Source of the DNA: Nilaparvata lugens
Taxonomy: Eukaryota > Arthropoda > Insecta > Hemiptera > Delphacidae
Direction: 5' to 3'
DNA length: 64,000 bases
Assembly (NCBI RefSeq): GCF_014356525.2
Contig: NC_052510.1
Location: 12,616,660-12,680,659 of the forward strand
The stretch's first letter is position 1; every line of letters begins with the position of its first letter. Positions 20,774-33,335 of this stretch are shown here, piece after piece. Position numbers and translations under genes: made by a program. The notes under the pieces are model-generated. The model made no database searches. It was not told the DNA's origin and saw only the letters and a list, made by a program, of their open reading frames with translations.

Positions 20774-23700
20774 TCGCTAACTGTGTCAAAGCGCGCCACT
20801 TGAAGCACGTCTAAACTGTGCCGGACTTGTGGCATGCCCTGCGGGTGTCAGATAAGGGTGCTGTCCAAATGTGTCAGGAAGACTGTCTCTGGGATTGAGA
20901 TGGATTAAGTCGCAACGATTGAAAAAAACATTCAACGAGAATGAATTCAAGCGAAATAATGAAAAAGTGGGTTGAAATTAAAAACTTCTCAAAGTAAATG
21001 ATACGAGAATGGATAAAATATAAAAGCTCTTTCTATTTTTGGATTGTAGGATTAATTATTTGATTGTTTCTCACATAATATTAGTTTAGATTGAAAACAG
21101 TGTGATGAATGACAGATACACGAGTGAATGATACTTCAGAATGAATGATAGTGAGAGATGTGAGGCAGAAAGTTTATTACTTTGATAGAGTGAAAAATAA
21201 AAAGTTGTAAAACAGAGGGACTGTGACTGAGGGAAAGAAGTGCAACAAACTTTACACATGAAAGATAATGAAAGAGTAACGTAAAATTTCTAGAGGAATA
21301 GACAAAGTGACACACAGAGACAACAAAGAAAGTGTGATAGTTGTGACAAGAACGACAGTGTGTAAAACAAAGAATGGTATTTGAAGTATTTGAGATTGTA
21401 ACCGTGTTTGTGTGAGAGTGAGTGGGAGTGTGTGAAAGAGAATGAGAGAGAGTCGAGAAATGTCCGGAGAGGAGATTTTTCGTACAGCAAATGACAGAGC
21501 ACCCTATCTTTCACTAAAGTTCCGTACGGTTGAGAGGAATGTTTCGCCGATTGAAGAGGTGTGTGAAATAAGAGAAGGCTACAGGGGCGGTTGTCCGTTG
21601 TTTTGTCCGGTAGTTCTTCGTTTTGCCGTCCTTTGGGGGAAAATGTTTGTGACAGTCGCTTGTGAACGGAGAAAATCCTATTTTCTTTGTGAGTTGCATA
21701 GCTGCTCATATCACAGTGGAATTTGTTTGTTGTCATGATTCAGCACTTTTCACCTGCCGGATTAAAAATGTTGTAAATGTTCAGTGGGATTCCCCATGTG
21801 CCCCGGAGTTATGTTGCAAAATTTAGAGACGGTGCCATTGTGTCTAGCTCTGAAAATGTAGTTTACTAAATTTTTGAATAGACGTAAAGTTCTTTTGTAT
21901 GTAGAGGTGTTCATATTTCAGTTGTAGATATCAAAATCCCAATTTGAGAACCATTAGCTTTCATATTTCAAATTGCGTTTCATAGTTCATAAGCTCGGAC
22001 GCTGGGATGGGAGATAGCAGATTCGCTATTCCAAAATATATCCCAACTTCTAGAATTGAATTTCAGTCATGTCATTTGCTACATAAAGTATTTTGTGCAA
22101 ATTTCCGAAAAGGTTTTATCTCAATAATTCCTTTATAATATTTCGGTAGAATCTCTCATAAAACCAACCAAAAATTGTCATGTCTCAAAAAAACTTGAAT
22201 AAAATCATGTCCCGTGGTATTTAGCTGATAATTCTAAAACCATTCATGTCTCGTGATTTCTTGAATATTATCAAAGTTGTAATGAACGGAAATTCTGAAT
22301 TCCATAAAATTTTCCACAATGAAGTATATTATATATGAATGATATTGAAGAGCTTCGTAAACTATCCATTTTTCGATCATATTATCAGTTTTTTTTCAAC
22401 TCTATTAATTGGATTCTTTTTGCAACGGAATGTTGAGATGGACGAATTGATTTCATTCTTATTTAAATTGTATAAGAAATATTTTCAATACAGTCAACTT
22501 TTGAAGCTTCTTGTTTTCTGAACCGCTAATAGGCCGTTAAATAATATGTTTGTCTCACTTTACGTTTCAATAAAAAAATCCATTCAATTCCCATTCGGGT
22601 ATTCTATGTTTTCAACCCTGCTCTCTCAAACCTCTATTTGCCTACCATGTATTTGAACAAAACTAGACTTTAAATTTAAACCTTCCTTCTAGAAGTTTCA
22701 TGATCATTTTGATATCAATGATCTGTTTCCATGATGTGATATCCACAGTGTTCCAGCAGTGTTACACATTGTAAGCTGTATCCCACATATTATAGAAAGT
22801 TACTTATCGAACGAAATTCCCAGACATGCTTTGTTTCTAGATTTGAACGTGCGAAAACTTGGCGAATGAAATGGGCGCGTCTACTGATAATACCTATCAA
22901 ACATTCCTTGGCCATCTGACTACTGTCACATTCACTTCAAACTGACATCATTGGTTTCATGGGAAGCATCAATGTTCTCTTCATTAGAATGCTGACAGTA
23001 AGAAGTGAATCTGAGTACAGTAGCCAACAGTATTCGGTAGGCAACAGATGGATGTGAATTGTGAATGGGATTAAACGCGTGAAATGCATAATCCATAGCA
23101 GAGGCGAGTGGCTTTCCAATCCCTGTTAGCGAGTTGGCAGATATTCAATTTAATGAATTGATTGTGGATTAGAGGCCAACACACTTGCAGCTCATACGTT
23201 TCAACTGCACAATCGAGCAGTATTATGGCACATGGCTAATGTACTGATATCAATTATTGGTAGTTTGATCTGAATCCAAGATGTGAAATTATATGAATAT
23301 TTTTTCTTAAATGATCAATTTCTTGTTTAGGGCTACTTGTATTTACACAAAAATAAAGAATCAAAGTAAGTTACTCTTTTCAACATATACTGGTGAGCCC
23401 CCTGGGCTAAAGAACTCGCTCATGAGCGAGTCACACAGAAATATAACTATGATAAATACACAAAAAAGAGCAAGTGAATAAAAAAAATAAACTTGCAATG
23501 AAATTAAGCTTGTCAATCTCTTAAACATCAGTCAGATTAACACACTCAACCTATCGACAAAACGCTTCATTGCATTATTGAGTTCAATTAGTAAGGTTAT
23601 CAAAAGCTTTGAAAATGATTGCGTTTATGTACTGGAAAGTAACGTAGAGCATACCTTATAATCGGTGATTTAAGTGAATGTAGAACATACAAACAGACAG

Positions 23701-24908
23701 AAAACGGCTTTGGGCTCTAGTAAGTCAAAAGTGAGAACTTCGCTAGCGCTCGTTCAATTATTTTCATTTTCCACTAATATTTTTGGGGTGTTGGAAATGG
23801 TGATATATTTTGGAAAGGGTAGCCTACTATGAATAACATGATTGTTCTTCTTTAATGTTTCTTTTTATCATGCACTTTTGGCAAAAGCAAAGAATTCCTG
23901 ATAATTGTGCCTGTCAAGTGTGACATCTATTCTCTGATACATTCATTATAGGTATTTCATATTTTTACAACATTCACTTAGGATTGTAAGTATATAGTAC
24001 AAGTAAAATTTCTAGGATGAAATAATTTTGGAAAAATGAAAAGTGAAAGCACCATTGATCCAAACAAATATTGAAATATAATACAAATTGCAAGCCGTAC
24101 ATTTTCCACTTATTTTATGAAATCAAGAAATCTAAGAATTGAATGGAAAATTAAAGCTATCTAAAACTGTGCAACTGTATCAATCTTCTTTTCACCACCT
24201 AAGAACAAGTCTAGGGCTTCGTGAGAATCATCCTCAACCAAAAAATGCACTCAATATTAATTAAAAACTCTCACTTAATTCGTTATCCCTTATTTTCATA
24301 CACTTATTAAACTCGTGCCAGTCTCCTGTTCCTTCACGGAAGGCCTAATGCAGGCTGAGTTCATTACAAACAGGCAAGGCGTGTATTGGACGTACATCTA
24401 TATATGTGCATCATTTAATATACATGTATAGGCGAGCATGCTAATCTAGTGCAGAAAACACAGTCTGCTCAACAAAGTTTGATTAGGACAGAGGAGATAG
24501 GCATGCACGGGAATACGCCTGTTTTTGTTAGGGTTGGTTCAGTGGCGGGTTGGGAGGGGGGTCTAAATCGCAACCCGTGTTTACTGTAATAGGTTAGGAA
24601 GGGTGGTTATTATAGGCCTGAATTTGGATTCAATTTCAGCACGATAACCTTGCTTATCAGAGTAAGGCTCTTTCAACTACGCCTCCTCTTGTTTACCTTG
24701 AATTCTTTCTTTCAACTCCTTCACATTGTTTTATGTGATGCTTATTATATATTGTTATATAATATTGTTAAATAATTCGTTTTCCTTTTAACCAATATTT
24801 AAAAAAAAAACATTTACTATACAAAACAGTATTATAATAATGTTGATCCATGATCATGATCATGGAGGAAAAACAATACTGAGTCTGTACCATTTCTCTC
24901 CAAAAAAA
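20774..24908. other. AT-rich stretch, nothing firmly recognised
   Basis: No gene that I can support. A block of GTGTGAGAGTGAGTGGGAGT type lies at about 21408-21455. The frame pair at 21290-21738 has no family resemblance. At 23391-23445 a segment with the palindrome AACTCGCTCATGAGCGAGT, and at about 23705-23760 a segment around AACTTCGCTAGCGCTCGTTC, look like parts of a dispersed element, but I cannot draw its borders. Confidence 0.5.
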
Positions 24909-25030
24909 TTATTACACCATTGTCAATCTCTGATAAACTGGTTTGACAATGGTGTAATAACCGTAACCGGTCTTTCTAATTATCAATAAATCAGTGGTTT
25001 TTGACTATTTCTCAGTCTTTTTCATTCAAT
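24909..25030 (+). repeat. Dispersed repeat headed by a perfect 18-bp hairpin
   Basis: 24909-24926 and 24943-24960 are perfect inverted repeats (TTATTACACCATTGTCAA) around a 16-base loop. The right arm opens an ~88-bp sequence (24943-25030, around ACCGTAACCGGTCTTTC, then AATAAATCAGTGG, ending TTTTTCATTCAAT) found again almost unchanged at 38514-38602. Part of it recurs in reverse at 44120-44154. An AATAAA is included. I take it for the 3' end of a retroposon or an LTR end; the class is uncertain. Confidence 0.65.
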
Positions 25031-26830
25031 CACTAATCATTGTTTCACCACTTAATTTAGGTCCAGGAATAATTATTAAAACATTTTTAATTTTGAAGGT
25101 TGACGTAAGAAATAGAATAAAGGAATGTTCCAGAGGAAACAATAAATTAGAAACTTGAGAAATATTTCGTTCATTCAAATATCAGAGTATTGTGTATTGC
25201 AATATTCATTTATTATTTTACAAAGGCGACTTTCTAGAAGTATTTTAAGCCTAGGTGATGATGATGGGATGAATGATAATACAATGAAGGTAGAGTTATG
25301 AATGAATAAAAATTATAGGTTATGCTATCCACTTGAATTGATTTGAGTTCACTTTTCAGCCCAGAAATAAATAAACTAGAAATTTTGAATTTGATGTGAT
25401 TAAAAAACGAATATAATAGAATGATTACATTCAATTGTTTCGTATGCTCGCCTGTTTTAGATTCGTCTAATTCTGACTAAAATAAGTACGTAGAATATAA
25501 TTCTATTCATTCACTTTGTAATTTTTGTAACAAGAATCTATACTTGGTACTTGGACCACATAACTTCTTCCTTCCAACTGGTAGTATAGCCTATATAGGC
25601 CAATCAATTAAAGATAGACAAATCTATATAATCCAGGGTGGAAGTTATGTGTATGCAGAATAATAATGTAGGCGCCTAAATGCACTAAAACTGCTGAGAT
25701 GAAAATAGAAAGTGTTATGGAAGTTTGGGCATTGGAAGGGGAGGGAGGTTGGGATCGATAATTCGAATTACATAACCTGACCAGAGGGTTCTGGCGACCC
25801 TTATACTCATTAATATTCATGTATTGTAATTTGCCTGCAGCTTAGCTCACGTAATCCGGAATGAATACAGCTGCAATGATTTAAGTTGGACTATTTTGGA
25901 GATGAGCGGCTTTGGGGACCCAAATGTGAAATTTTGGAAGAAATAATGCAACAAATCCATCATTTTTCAATCTGTTTTCATTTAGTCAACATTTTTAATA
26001 CTGGGCTGACATCATCTAACTAACCCAATGTGCCGCTAAGGCTGTGTTCAACTGGTTTGTTTAGAAACTAACTGACAACGATTTTTGACCCAATTTTTAG
26101 TCAAATTCAAATAAAACCAGCAGATAAGGGACACCCAAACATCTGTTTCAACGCAAACTGCAATTGAATCTACCCAATATAATAGTCATTATGTAATTGA
26201 ATGTTGCACTACATTGTGAATGTTCAGAGGAATGTTCTTTACACTATAGGAATGTTCAATAGCATGGTATTTTCTTACATTCTATCGTTATCAATGTTAT
26301 TAATTCATCACCACTTTGTATTGTGAATGATATTCTTGATCTGACTCCTTCTGATAATTTGTCGGTCATAACTCTTTAATCTGAATGATGGTAATTTGAA
26401 GAGTGATTAGCCTCTATAAAAAAACTGGAAGTAGTTCTACGAGTATTTTTGCTTGGATTCAAGTAGAAATATAGCCTATATTTCCTATATCAGCAACTTC
26501 CTAGGCATAACTTTTTGAGCACTACAAAGAAGCTTCAGTGGCATGTTCATAAACAATTCTTGAGAAATATCTCATGCTTTGAGAACTAATCAGAGTCATC
26601 ATACACGCTGGTTTGATCTCAATTTTGTTACTAGAATCATTCTGATTGGTTAACAAAGCATTCTCAGCTAAGTTCCCTATTGATAAAAATAATAGTAAAG
26701 ACTATCGGTTCTAGGATTTCAGCTATCATTGATTTATCATTAACAAGATCTTGTTTGTAAGTCATGCATTCGAAAAACTAATCAATATTAATGAAAAAAT
26801 AAGAAACACTTGTGTGAAAAGCCTTCAAAA
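25031..26830. other. AT-rich stretch, nothing recognised
   Basis: No coding, RNA or clear repeat signal. Short minus-strand frames (25234-25434, 25608-25820) look like chance. Confidence 0.55.
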
Positions 26831-27055
26831 TTATAATTCGTGCCATTCATTCTGAATATTATCATAAGAACATTCCCAGAGTCTATTAAAGATAGAACAG
26901 AAGCCGCGCATCTGTGAATGATGCTTTTCTTGGCGCTCCGTGTTATTATTCCCGTTATTATGAAGATTACTATTGGCTGTGGCAGGAGGCGAGGAAGGGC
27001 TGGTGGTGAGGGCACTATTTGCAGTAGAAACATGATGTCTATTGCTCTCATAGGA
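26831..27055 (-). CDS. Candidate 3'-terminal exon (weak)
   Basis: A 74-codon minus-strand frame is open from 27055 to a TAA at 26831-26833. It lacks a convincing start, so it would have to be an exon. The composition is protein-like: a Ser/Thr/Pro/Ala segment (STANSALTTSPSSPPATANS), an Asn/His-rich part (NLHNNGNNNTERQEKHHSQ), then a Cys/aromatic C-terminus (MRGFCSIFNRLWECSYDNIQ). CTATGAG at about 27047-27053 (read on the minus strand) could serve as an acceptor but has no good pyrimidine tract. Two other frames are also open here, so low stop density alone could explain it. I recognise no family. Confidence 0.2.
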   Translation of the reverse strand, partial: SYESNRHHVSTANSALTTSPSSPPATANSNLHNNGNNNTERQEKHHSQMRGFCSIFNRLWECSYDNIQNEWHEL

Positions 27056-27918
27056 TCAATTCCGACTCAACTACTAACAGATCCAAGTTCGCCTAACATC
27101 GCATTGGATGCTGCTGCTGTTAGATTCACTGTAAACTGTCGGCATTGGTTGAATGAGAAGCATATAGGAAAAGCTGGCAGTTGAAAGTGAGTATATACTA
27201 TCAGCTCTGCAAATTTCGAATGTCAATCCCATATAGTGGCGCAGTTTGGTTTTGGGGCCGTAATCTTCCAGTTATGGCGAATGAATATCATGTCGTTGGT
27301 TGCATTATATGCCAAGTTTATTGGGTTCCTGGGTGGTCGATATTCACTAGTATAGTGAACTGTACTGGTTTTAACGGTGATATTGATAGTACATTCTCAA
27401 ATTCTAAAATGTATCTACATCTTTCTCTCGAAGTAGCGTTTCTCCTCATATTGTGTTCCATCCTTTCTCCTCATTCTTCTTCATTCTTCCGTTCTTCCCA
27501 TGGTTGAGTGGTAGAGTGGACATTATTTGTCCAAACTTCGCCACGTCAAAAAATGAAAAAGTCATTCATTCCTATTCTATTCTATTCTTCCCATTTTGTT
27601 TCTCACTCACGTTTGCTGTCTCCTCTCCTTCTCTTGGTTTTCTCTGTATCATATAACTTATTTATTGTTTTCTCAGTTTAAATTGATGGTGATTTGAGAG
27701 TAATATTTTTATAAATCCTGTTTATAACCGTCAAAATTAGAAATTCTTAGTTTTTGTTGTTTTCGAGTGAAAATGGACTAAATTTTAGAAAAGTGAAATC
27801 ATAACCCTATTTCGGATTTTTAAAATGTTATTTAAATTTGTGAGAGAAATAGTACAAGGAGTATCCTCAGTTACTCCTCTCTCCCGATCAGTGCTTCTTT
27901 GTAAAATTTATAAATAAA
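27056..27918. other. Stretch without a supported gene
   Basis: A plus-strand frame at 27181-27507 is open over 108 codons but starts at TTG and shows no family resemblance. A donor-like AAAGTGAGT lies at about 27185-27193. CT-rich sequence fills about 27415-27510. Confidence 0.45.
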
Positions 27919-28060
27919 TCTTAGCTGTTTCTTACTCATTACTGTAGCTGCTTCAGAAGATTCTTTTCCTAGTTTAAATTTTAGCTGTCTTTCACTTTTT
28001 ACTATAGCTTCATCAGAAGATTTATTGTTTTCCCAGTTCAAATTTTAGCTATATATTGCT
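27919..28060. repeat. Degenerate tandem repeat, ~63-bp unit
   Basis: Units of the form TTAGCTGTNTTTCACTNNTTACTRTAGCT...CAGAAGAT...CAGTTYAAATT at about 27921 and 27982, with a truncated third unit from about 28045. A related TTTATTGTTTTCTCAGTTTA sits upstream at about 27660. Confidence 0.6.
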
Positions 28061-30400
28061 AACTACTTTAACTTCTCATAAAGCAATTTTATATTATTTC
28101 GTTCTTTTGATTGGTCTGATTCTTTTAATTTCTCATCAGTAAGTCAGTGACAGTATGGTTTTGGAGGGCTGGAGAGAGCGCTTCTGCGCCCTAACTCCCT
28201 CCGTTCAGAAGAAAATTAATTCACAATATAAATATTCTCTTTCTGAAATCACATTTTCAAGAATCGCACTCATGAATTGAGTGCATGAACTACTGATATT
28301 AGTAGTAGCTTTTTTCAAAACGACAATTTCACATTGGAGTTCTAAAAGCATTCACTAAAACAACTGAAACATTGATTGACACTTTCCATTGCTTCTATAA
28401 CCTACGTTTGGTGTTTTGCTCAAATTCATTGAAATTCGAAAAACCCTGTTTTAACGTTTTTTCCATCAAATTCAATTCACTTCCATGTCATGAATAAACG
28501 TCCAACTATCAATTATGAAGAAAAGAAACCTTCATTGACCATAATATTCGCGAAACTATTCTCAGAATACTGAAATCACCGTTATTGAAATTTGATGTAT
28601 TCATCAATAATGCCTTGAATGCTTATTGATCCTGTAAGACAGCTCCAAGCTGCATAATGCGAATTCTTGACTGCAGTGTATCGCTGGAGTAGCCTAGTCT
28701 ACAGAAGTAATTTAATAGAATTGAACAATAGTTCTTTCAAATAAACTTTTGCGCCAACTCGAGGCAAACTTTTGTGAATGAGAATCAGAGCTCATAAGCG
28801 TGAATATTTATTCCGGCCAGTTCCCAGTCGAGAATGGCATTTTGCCCAGCTACTTTCTTCTTCTGTCGTCATAAATAATACTTTCTGAATTACGTACACC
28901 TTTGTTGTTCGAGAGCAGTAAAGTTTAATTAAATCTCGACCTTTTTTAGGTTTTTCTCGGTACCGACCCCTATTTCCTCTCTCCGTTCCTCCCACACAAC
29001 AGCCCCGAAATAGGGGTTTCCACCTGAATCCAGTTTAAAATGTATGGGTTTTCATAGCCCGGAAAATACAACACTGTAGAGTTTTCTCTAGAAATTCAAC
29101 TGGAACACGGTTTTTAAACTTTATTGACACGTCAAATGGTTTTCAAATTTAGGAGAATAAAGTCAGAAGTTGATAACTCAATTTTTCTATCATACAAGAT
29201 CCAATTTGAATATTTTGGGATACTGAAAATTGCAATAGTCTGATAACTCTAGAATAAATGATTTTTTTGTTCCAGTAAACCTTACTGTAAATCCTTGACA
29301 TGAAAATTTGTTTTACATTTTAATGCAGTACAGATTTAAAAAAAAATGCGAATGTAATGTAATACAGTAGGCTTACAGTTTACAAGTATGCGTATGAGAA
29401 AAACTCTCATTTCTGTCTTTATTGATATTGTTAGCTATTTTGTCCATCGCATTCCGGTACATTGTAATTATTAGTCAACATGATTTCGCAGCTATATGTA
29501 CCATGATTTTGCAGTTGAAGTTGAAAATATAACAACTTCAGTTAATAAGAGTCTTGAGAGTTGGGTAATTGAAATGTATGTTCAGTCTACATTCGTTACT
29601 ATAATTTTGTCATTGACCAAATAAAGTAACTACTGTAGTCTAGACTAGACTAAAAAATAAATAACTAAAACTACTACATTTTCAAGTTATAGACCTGATG
29701 TAAAACACTTTAAACTAGAAGACCAGATAGTTATATTAATTGGGGCTCTCAGGAACATTAATTTGTAAATTAATATCTCATTTAGAGTGTTGTACCTTCA
29801 AATTGAACCCGATTTAATTGGATCTCATCAGCCTCGTTGCTATCTACGCAGTACGGGGATTTGGATGCTGAATTGATCTTGTAGTCATTACCAACGACAA
29901 CGACTAATTAATTAATTTGAAGAGTCTGTTGAATTATGATACGGGTTATATGTTCACGGAATGGATGATGATTCCCTTCATGAAGATTTGAAATCGATAA
30001 AGGCCTCCAGTCTAGAAGGTATTTGAGGCAAAACCTGGAACGTCTTCCAAGGAGCAAAGCTAGAAAGTTCTCAAAGGTAAAGCCTGTTAATGAAAAGGCT
30101 CAAGTCTAATAAATTCAGACAAAAGGAATGCTGTAATGGATGAAATGAGGAAGTCTCATTAGCTAGCAGTTGATTATGAGGAATTTAATCATGTTTGGAA
30201 ACGTTTTCCGTGCTTCAAGTTTGAGAGAATCAATTTGCTTTTGTACAAGAAATCATACTCCTAGCCCATTTCCTTTGTTTTTGTTATTAATGAATCTAAT
30301 ATCAAATAAGTATGACTCTCCATTTTTCAATAACTTATTTCCTATCTAGGGAACAGACTATGGGTCTGCTATCTAGTGACAAAATTTGGAACTATGTTCC
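28061..30400. other. AT-rich stretch, nothing recognised
   Basis: No gene, RNA or complete mobile element is visible. The minus-strand frame at 28792-28995 has no family resemblance. Confidence 0.55.
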
Positions 30401-30404
30401 CATC

Positions 30405-30770
30405 AATTGTTAATCAATCAGGAGAGAGAAGGCTTGAATTGGTGTATTTGGAGAAATTTTACATTATTCAGTTACAACTGCTATCTGCCGACAGACTTTA
30501 GAACTTGGTCTCGAATAATTCTTGACAAATCAGGAGAAAGTACTCAGGACCCAGTACTTGCTACCATATAGTGGCAGAATTTGAAACTACGTCTCGGTTA
30601 GTTATTGACCAATCGGGGAAGAGAAGGCGGAGCTAGAGAATGGTGACCAATCAAAAGAGAGTAGTAGAAGTTGGAAGGAGTGGCTTCTATCTGAATATTT
30701 TCTTGTATTTGTTGTGAGCTAGAAAATGACGAACAATCGAGAGAGAATAGTGGGAGCTGGAAGATTAAAT
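30405..30770. repeat. Degenerate module repeated five times
   Basis: A loose motif (TTGACNAATCNGGAGAGAGA, then AGNNGGAGCTNG) occurs at about 30405, 30520, 30603, 30641 and 30727, with irregular spacing (38-115 bp). The frame at 30386-30571 is inside it and is not a gene. Confidence 0.5.
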
Positions 30771-31066
30771 AAAGCAGTGCTTTCTATGAAAATCTTTTCT
30801 TATTCTGTTAATGAACAAGTGTTGTTATTGAGAGATCTTCAATTGCCCGCGAAATACATCTTATAATAGAAACCAGGACAGAAACTTCTTGATTTTTTTA
30901 TCGGATGATTGGAAAATTTGAAAATTAAATTCATAGGCGACCAAAGGGAGAATCTAAGCTATAACTAGTAACTGGTAGGCATTTACTAGTTTCTATGAAG
31001 GTTTTGATATTGCTCTTGTGATTCAACTAGCAATACGTAGAATTTTGGAAAGTGAGAAGTGTTTAC

Positions 31067-31222
31067 AGGTGCCTACATATGTTTGTGCCACGCATCTCGC
31101 ATTCCATCAGTTTATTAAATTATCTTATTCTTACTGTATCTGTAGAAATACATATATAATAAACTGAACATCAACAAAAAAAGGAATGCGCGTGTTCGTG
31201 GCACATAAGTCTGTTTTCACCT
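31067..31222. mobile_element. PIF/Harbinger-like MITE, 156 bp
   Basis: Imperfect ~40-bp inverted ends: left AGGTGCCTACATATGTTTGT then GCCACGC...GCATTCC; right GGAATGCGCGTGTTCGTGGC then ACATAAGTCTG...CACCT. Same end family as 19441 but with a different interior. Flanks TAC (31064-31066) and TAT (31223-31225) are consistent with a decayed 3-bp duplication. Confidence 0.7.
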
Positions 31223-31646
31223 TATCATGCGAGAGTGCTGTACTGTCGAAATACTCCACTCCACCAAAAATTGGATTGAAATCACTGGATCAACTTCAAC
31301 GGAGAAGCACCTATAAGATGCTTCAGAAAAAGGGATAAACACATCTCTTTCTTTCGACAACATGACAACCAGATGAGGATAAACTCCTTAATCCTGCATG
31401 CTGGGTTAACCATTCAGCACACGGTTCGCGGTTGCTGTTATCAGAACACCGTATGAACAAAAATGATTCTGAGAGCACAAGCTGAGAATATGAAGTTGAA
31501 GAAGTAGTTTGTGAAAATATTTTGAAAAAAAGAAGTAGAAGAGAATGGAGTGAAAAGGAAAAAGGGCTGAATAACAATGGTAAGGCGTGCAGAAGAAGAG
31601 AATCAAGTTAACAAAGATGGAGGGCTGAGTAACAGGATTGAGGAGC

Positions 31647-31693
31647 GAAGAAGAAGAAGAAGAAGAAGAGAAGAAGAAGAAGAAGAAGAAGAA

Positions 31694-31740
<47 letters not shown>

Positions 31741-31770
31741 AGAAGAAGAAGAAGAAGAAGAAGAAGAAGA
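31647..31770. repeat. (AAG)n microsatellite
   Basis: About 124 bp of almost uninterrupted AAG, with a few interruptions (AGAGAAG near 31668 and AGAGGAAG near 31713). It produces Glu-rich plus-strand and Phe/Ser-rich minus-strand frames that should be ignored. Confidence 0.95.
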
Positions 31771-33335
31771 TTCTTATAGTCGATTTACGTTTCATTGCAA
31801 CAAACTTTTTCAGATGATAATGTGAATGGGGTTTAAAGATCCGATGGGTGGAAGAAAAAGTAGACGATTGTTTTGGTGAACTAAAAGAATTGGGACAATA
31901 TGGGGGAATAGATAAGATTAAATTTACAACAATATCATAAGAAAGAAGATAGTCTAAGAAAGGAAAACAAAGTATTGAATGAAGAAGATCCACAATTGAG
32001 AGAGACAAATTTGAGACAGAGGAACAGGTAGGAGATGAGATTGACAGCAATAAATTTGACAAAAATGAAAGATAGTACAGTATCTATATGGATGATATAA
32101 AGATCAAGGATAAGATGAAGAGGGAAGTAGGAATTGATAATGGAAAATCATGATGAGCAGGAGAGAGAACAAAAAATAAAAGGACAGTAAGCGTAAGGAG
32201 GAAAAAATCAAATGAATTACACAGAAGAGAAAATTTAAAAATATATGGACAAAGGAAAAACTTATGTAAAAGGGGAGGAGAAGACAGCAGAGCTGGTTTT
32301 TATTGTTTGATCATCCAGTCTATACTAAGAAGAAATTGATTGATTGATTGATTATTTGCCTTTATTAGGGCGGAGTTAGGACTCCTGGCACACAACCCTT
32401 GAGGAGGAAAAGAAAAGGTTGGTGTAGGAGGAAGAAAGAAAGAAGATGCAGAACTGACTAGAGAATGAAGAAAGAAGACTGACTAGAGCAATGTATGACG
32501 TATCGGAGGATATAGAATAATACATATGGGTCGAGTGTATTGTGGCGAAATGCACATATGGCGCTGGGAAAGGGGAAATTGGCTCTCCTGATCCCCTAGG
32601 GGAAAGCGGGAAAGCTGCTGGAGCTAGAGAGGTTTCCTCCAATAACGGTCATGTAGCGGTGGGTTAGAGTTGATGCCAGCAGTGGAGTGGTGAAAAAGGT
32701 TGCTCCTATATTGTGTCCGGCCGCGAAGATTTTTCAGCTCAGCACAACTTTATCTTTTCTATCGCAACGGCTATGACAGCAGGCAGGTTTGATTACACAG
32801 CACAGTATATTTGTTGTGTGACTAAGGGAGGACAACATTTTAATGAAGCACCTCAAAGATTAGTTGGTCGAAACCTACATGATGAGTGTAAATCTGATGA
32901 ACTACTAAACTTCGACATGTAGGTTTGATTAAATTAAAAAATATATTTATTGCGATGCTCAGGATCAGTTTCTAGGACACTAATTGAATCTCATGAAATT
33001 TTAAATTAATCAATTGATCTTTAGACGTAATAGGTGTCCTAGAACCTGGGTGTTAGGCCCATATGCAGATACTCGGTTTAAACGGAGAAATGTCAGCTGT
33101 TCGTTTAAACCCCATATGAAACATATTATGATAAATGCAACCATATCTACAACTAAACGTGGTTTAGCGCTAAACGTAGTGTTAGCATATGGCCTTTAGT
33201 AAGGTAAACCTTTGAAGAACGCACTTTGATTAGGTTGTCCAATACTGAACAAGTCTAGTTCTGGAAAACGAATGAAATCTTCTACAAATCTGTCAGAATT
33301 ACAAGAAAAATACTAAACTAACACACTAATGAATA
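31771..33335. other. Purine-biased and AT-rich stretch
   Basis: Strong purine bias on the plus strand over about 31800-32480, and a (GATT)n run at 32336-32352 followed by TATTTGCCTTTATTAGGGCG, which resembles a retroposon tail. A moderately GC-rich segment lies at about 32520-32700. No gene is recognised. Confidence 0.5.

Noticed and set aside
27181..27507. 108-codon plus-strand frame with several Trp and Cys
   Set aside because: It starts at TTG, has no recognisable family, and its C-terminal part runs into CT-rich sequence.
31406..32062. 218-codon minus-strand frame with poly-Phe/poly-Ser
   Set aside because: It reads through the (AAG)n tract in reverse and continues in purine-biased DNA; compositional.
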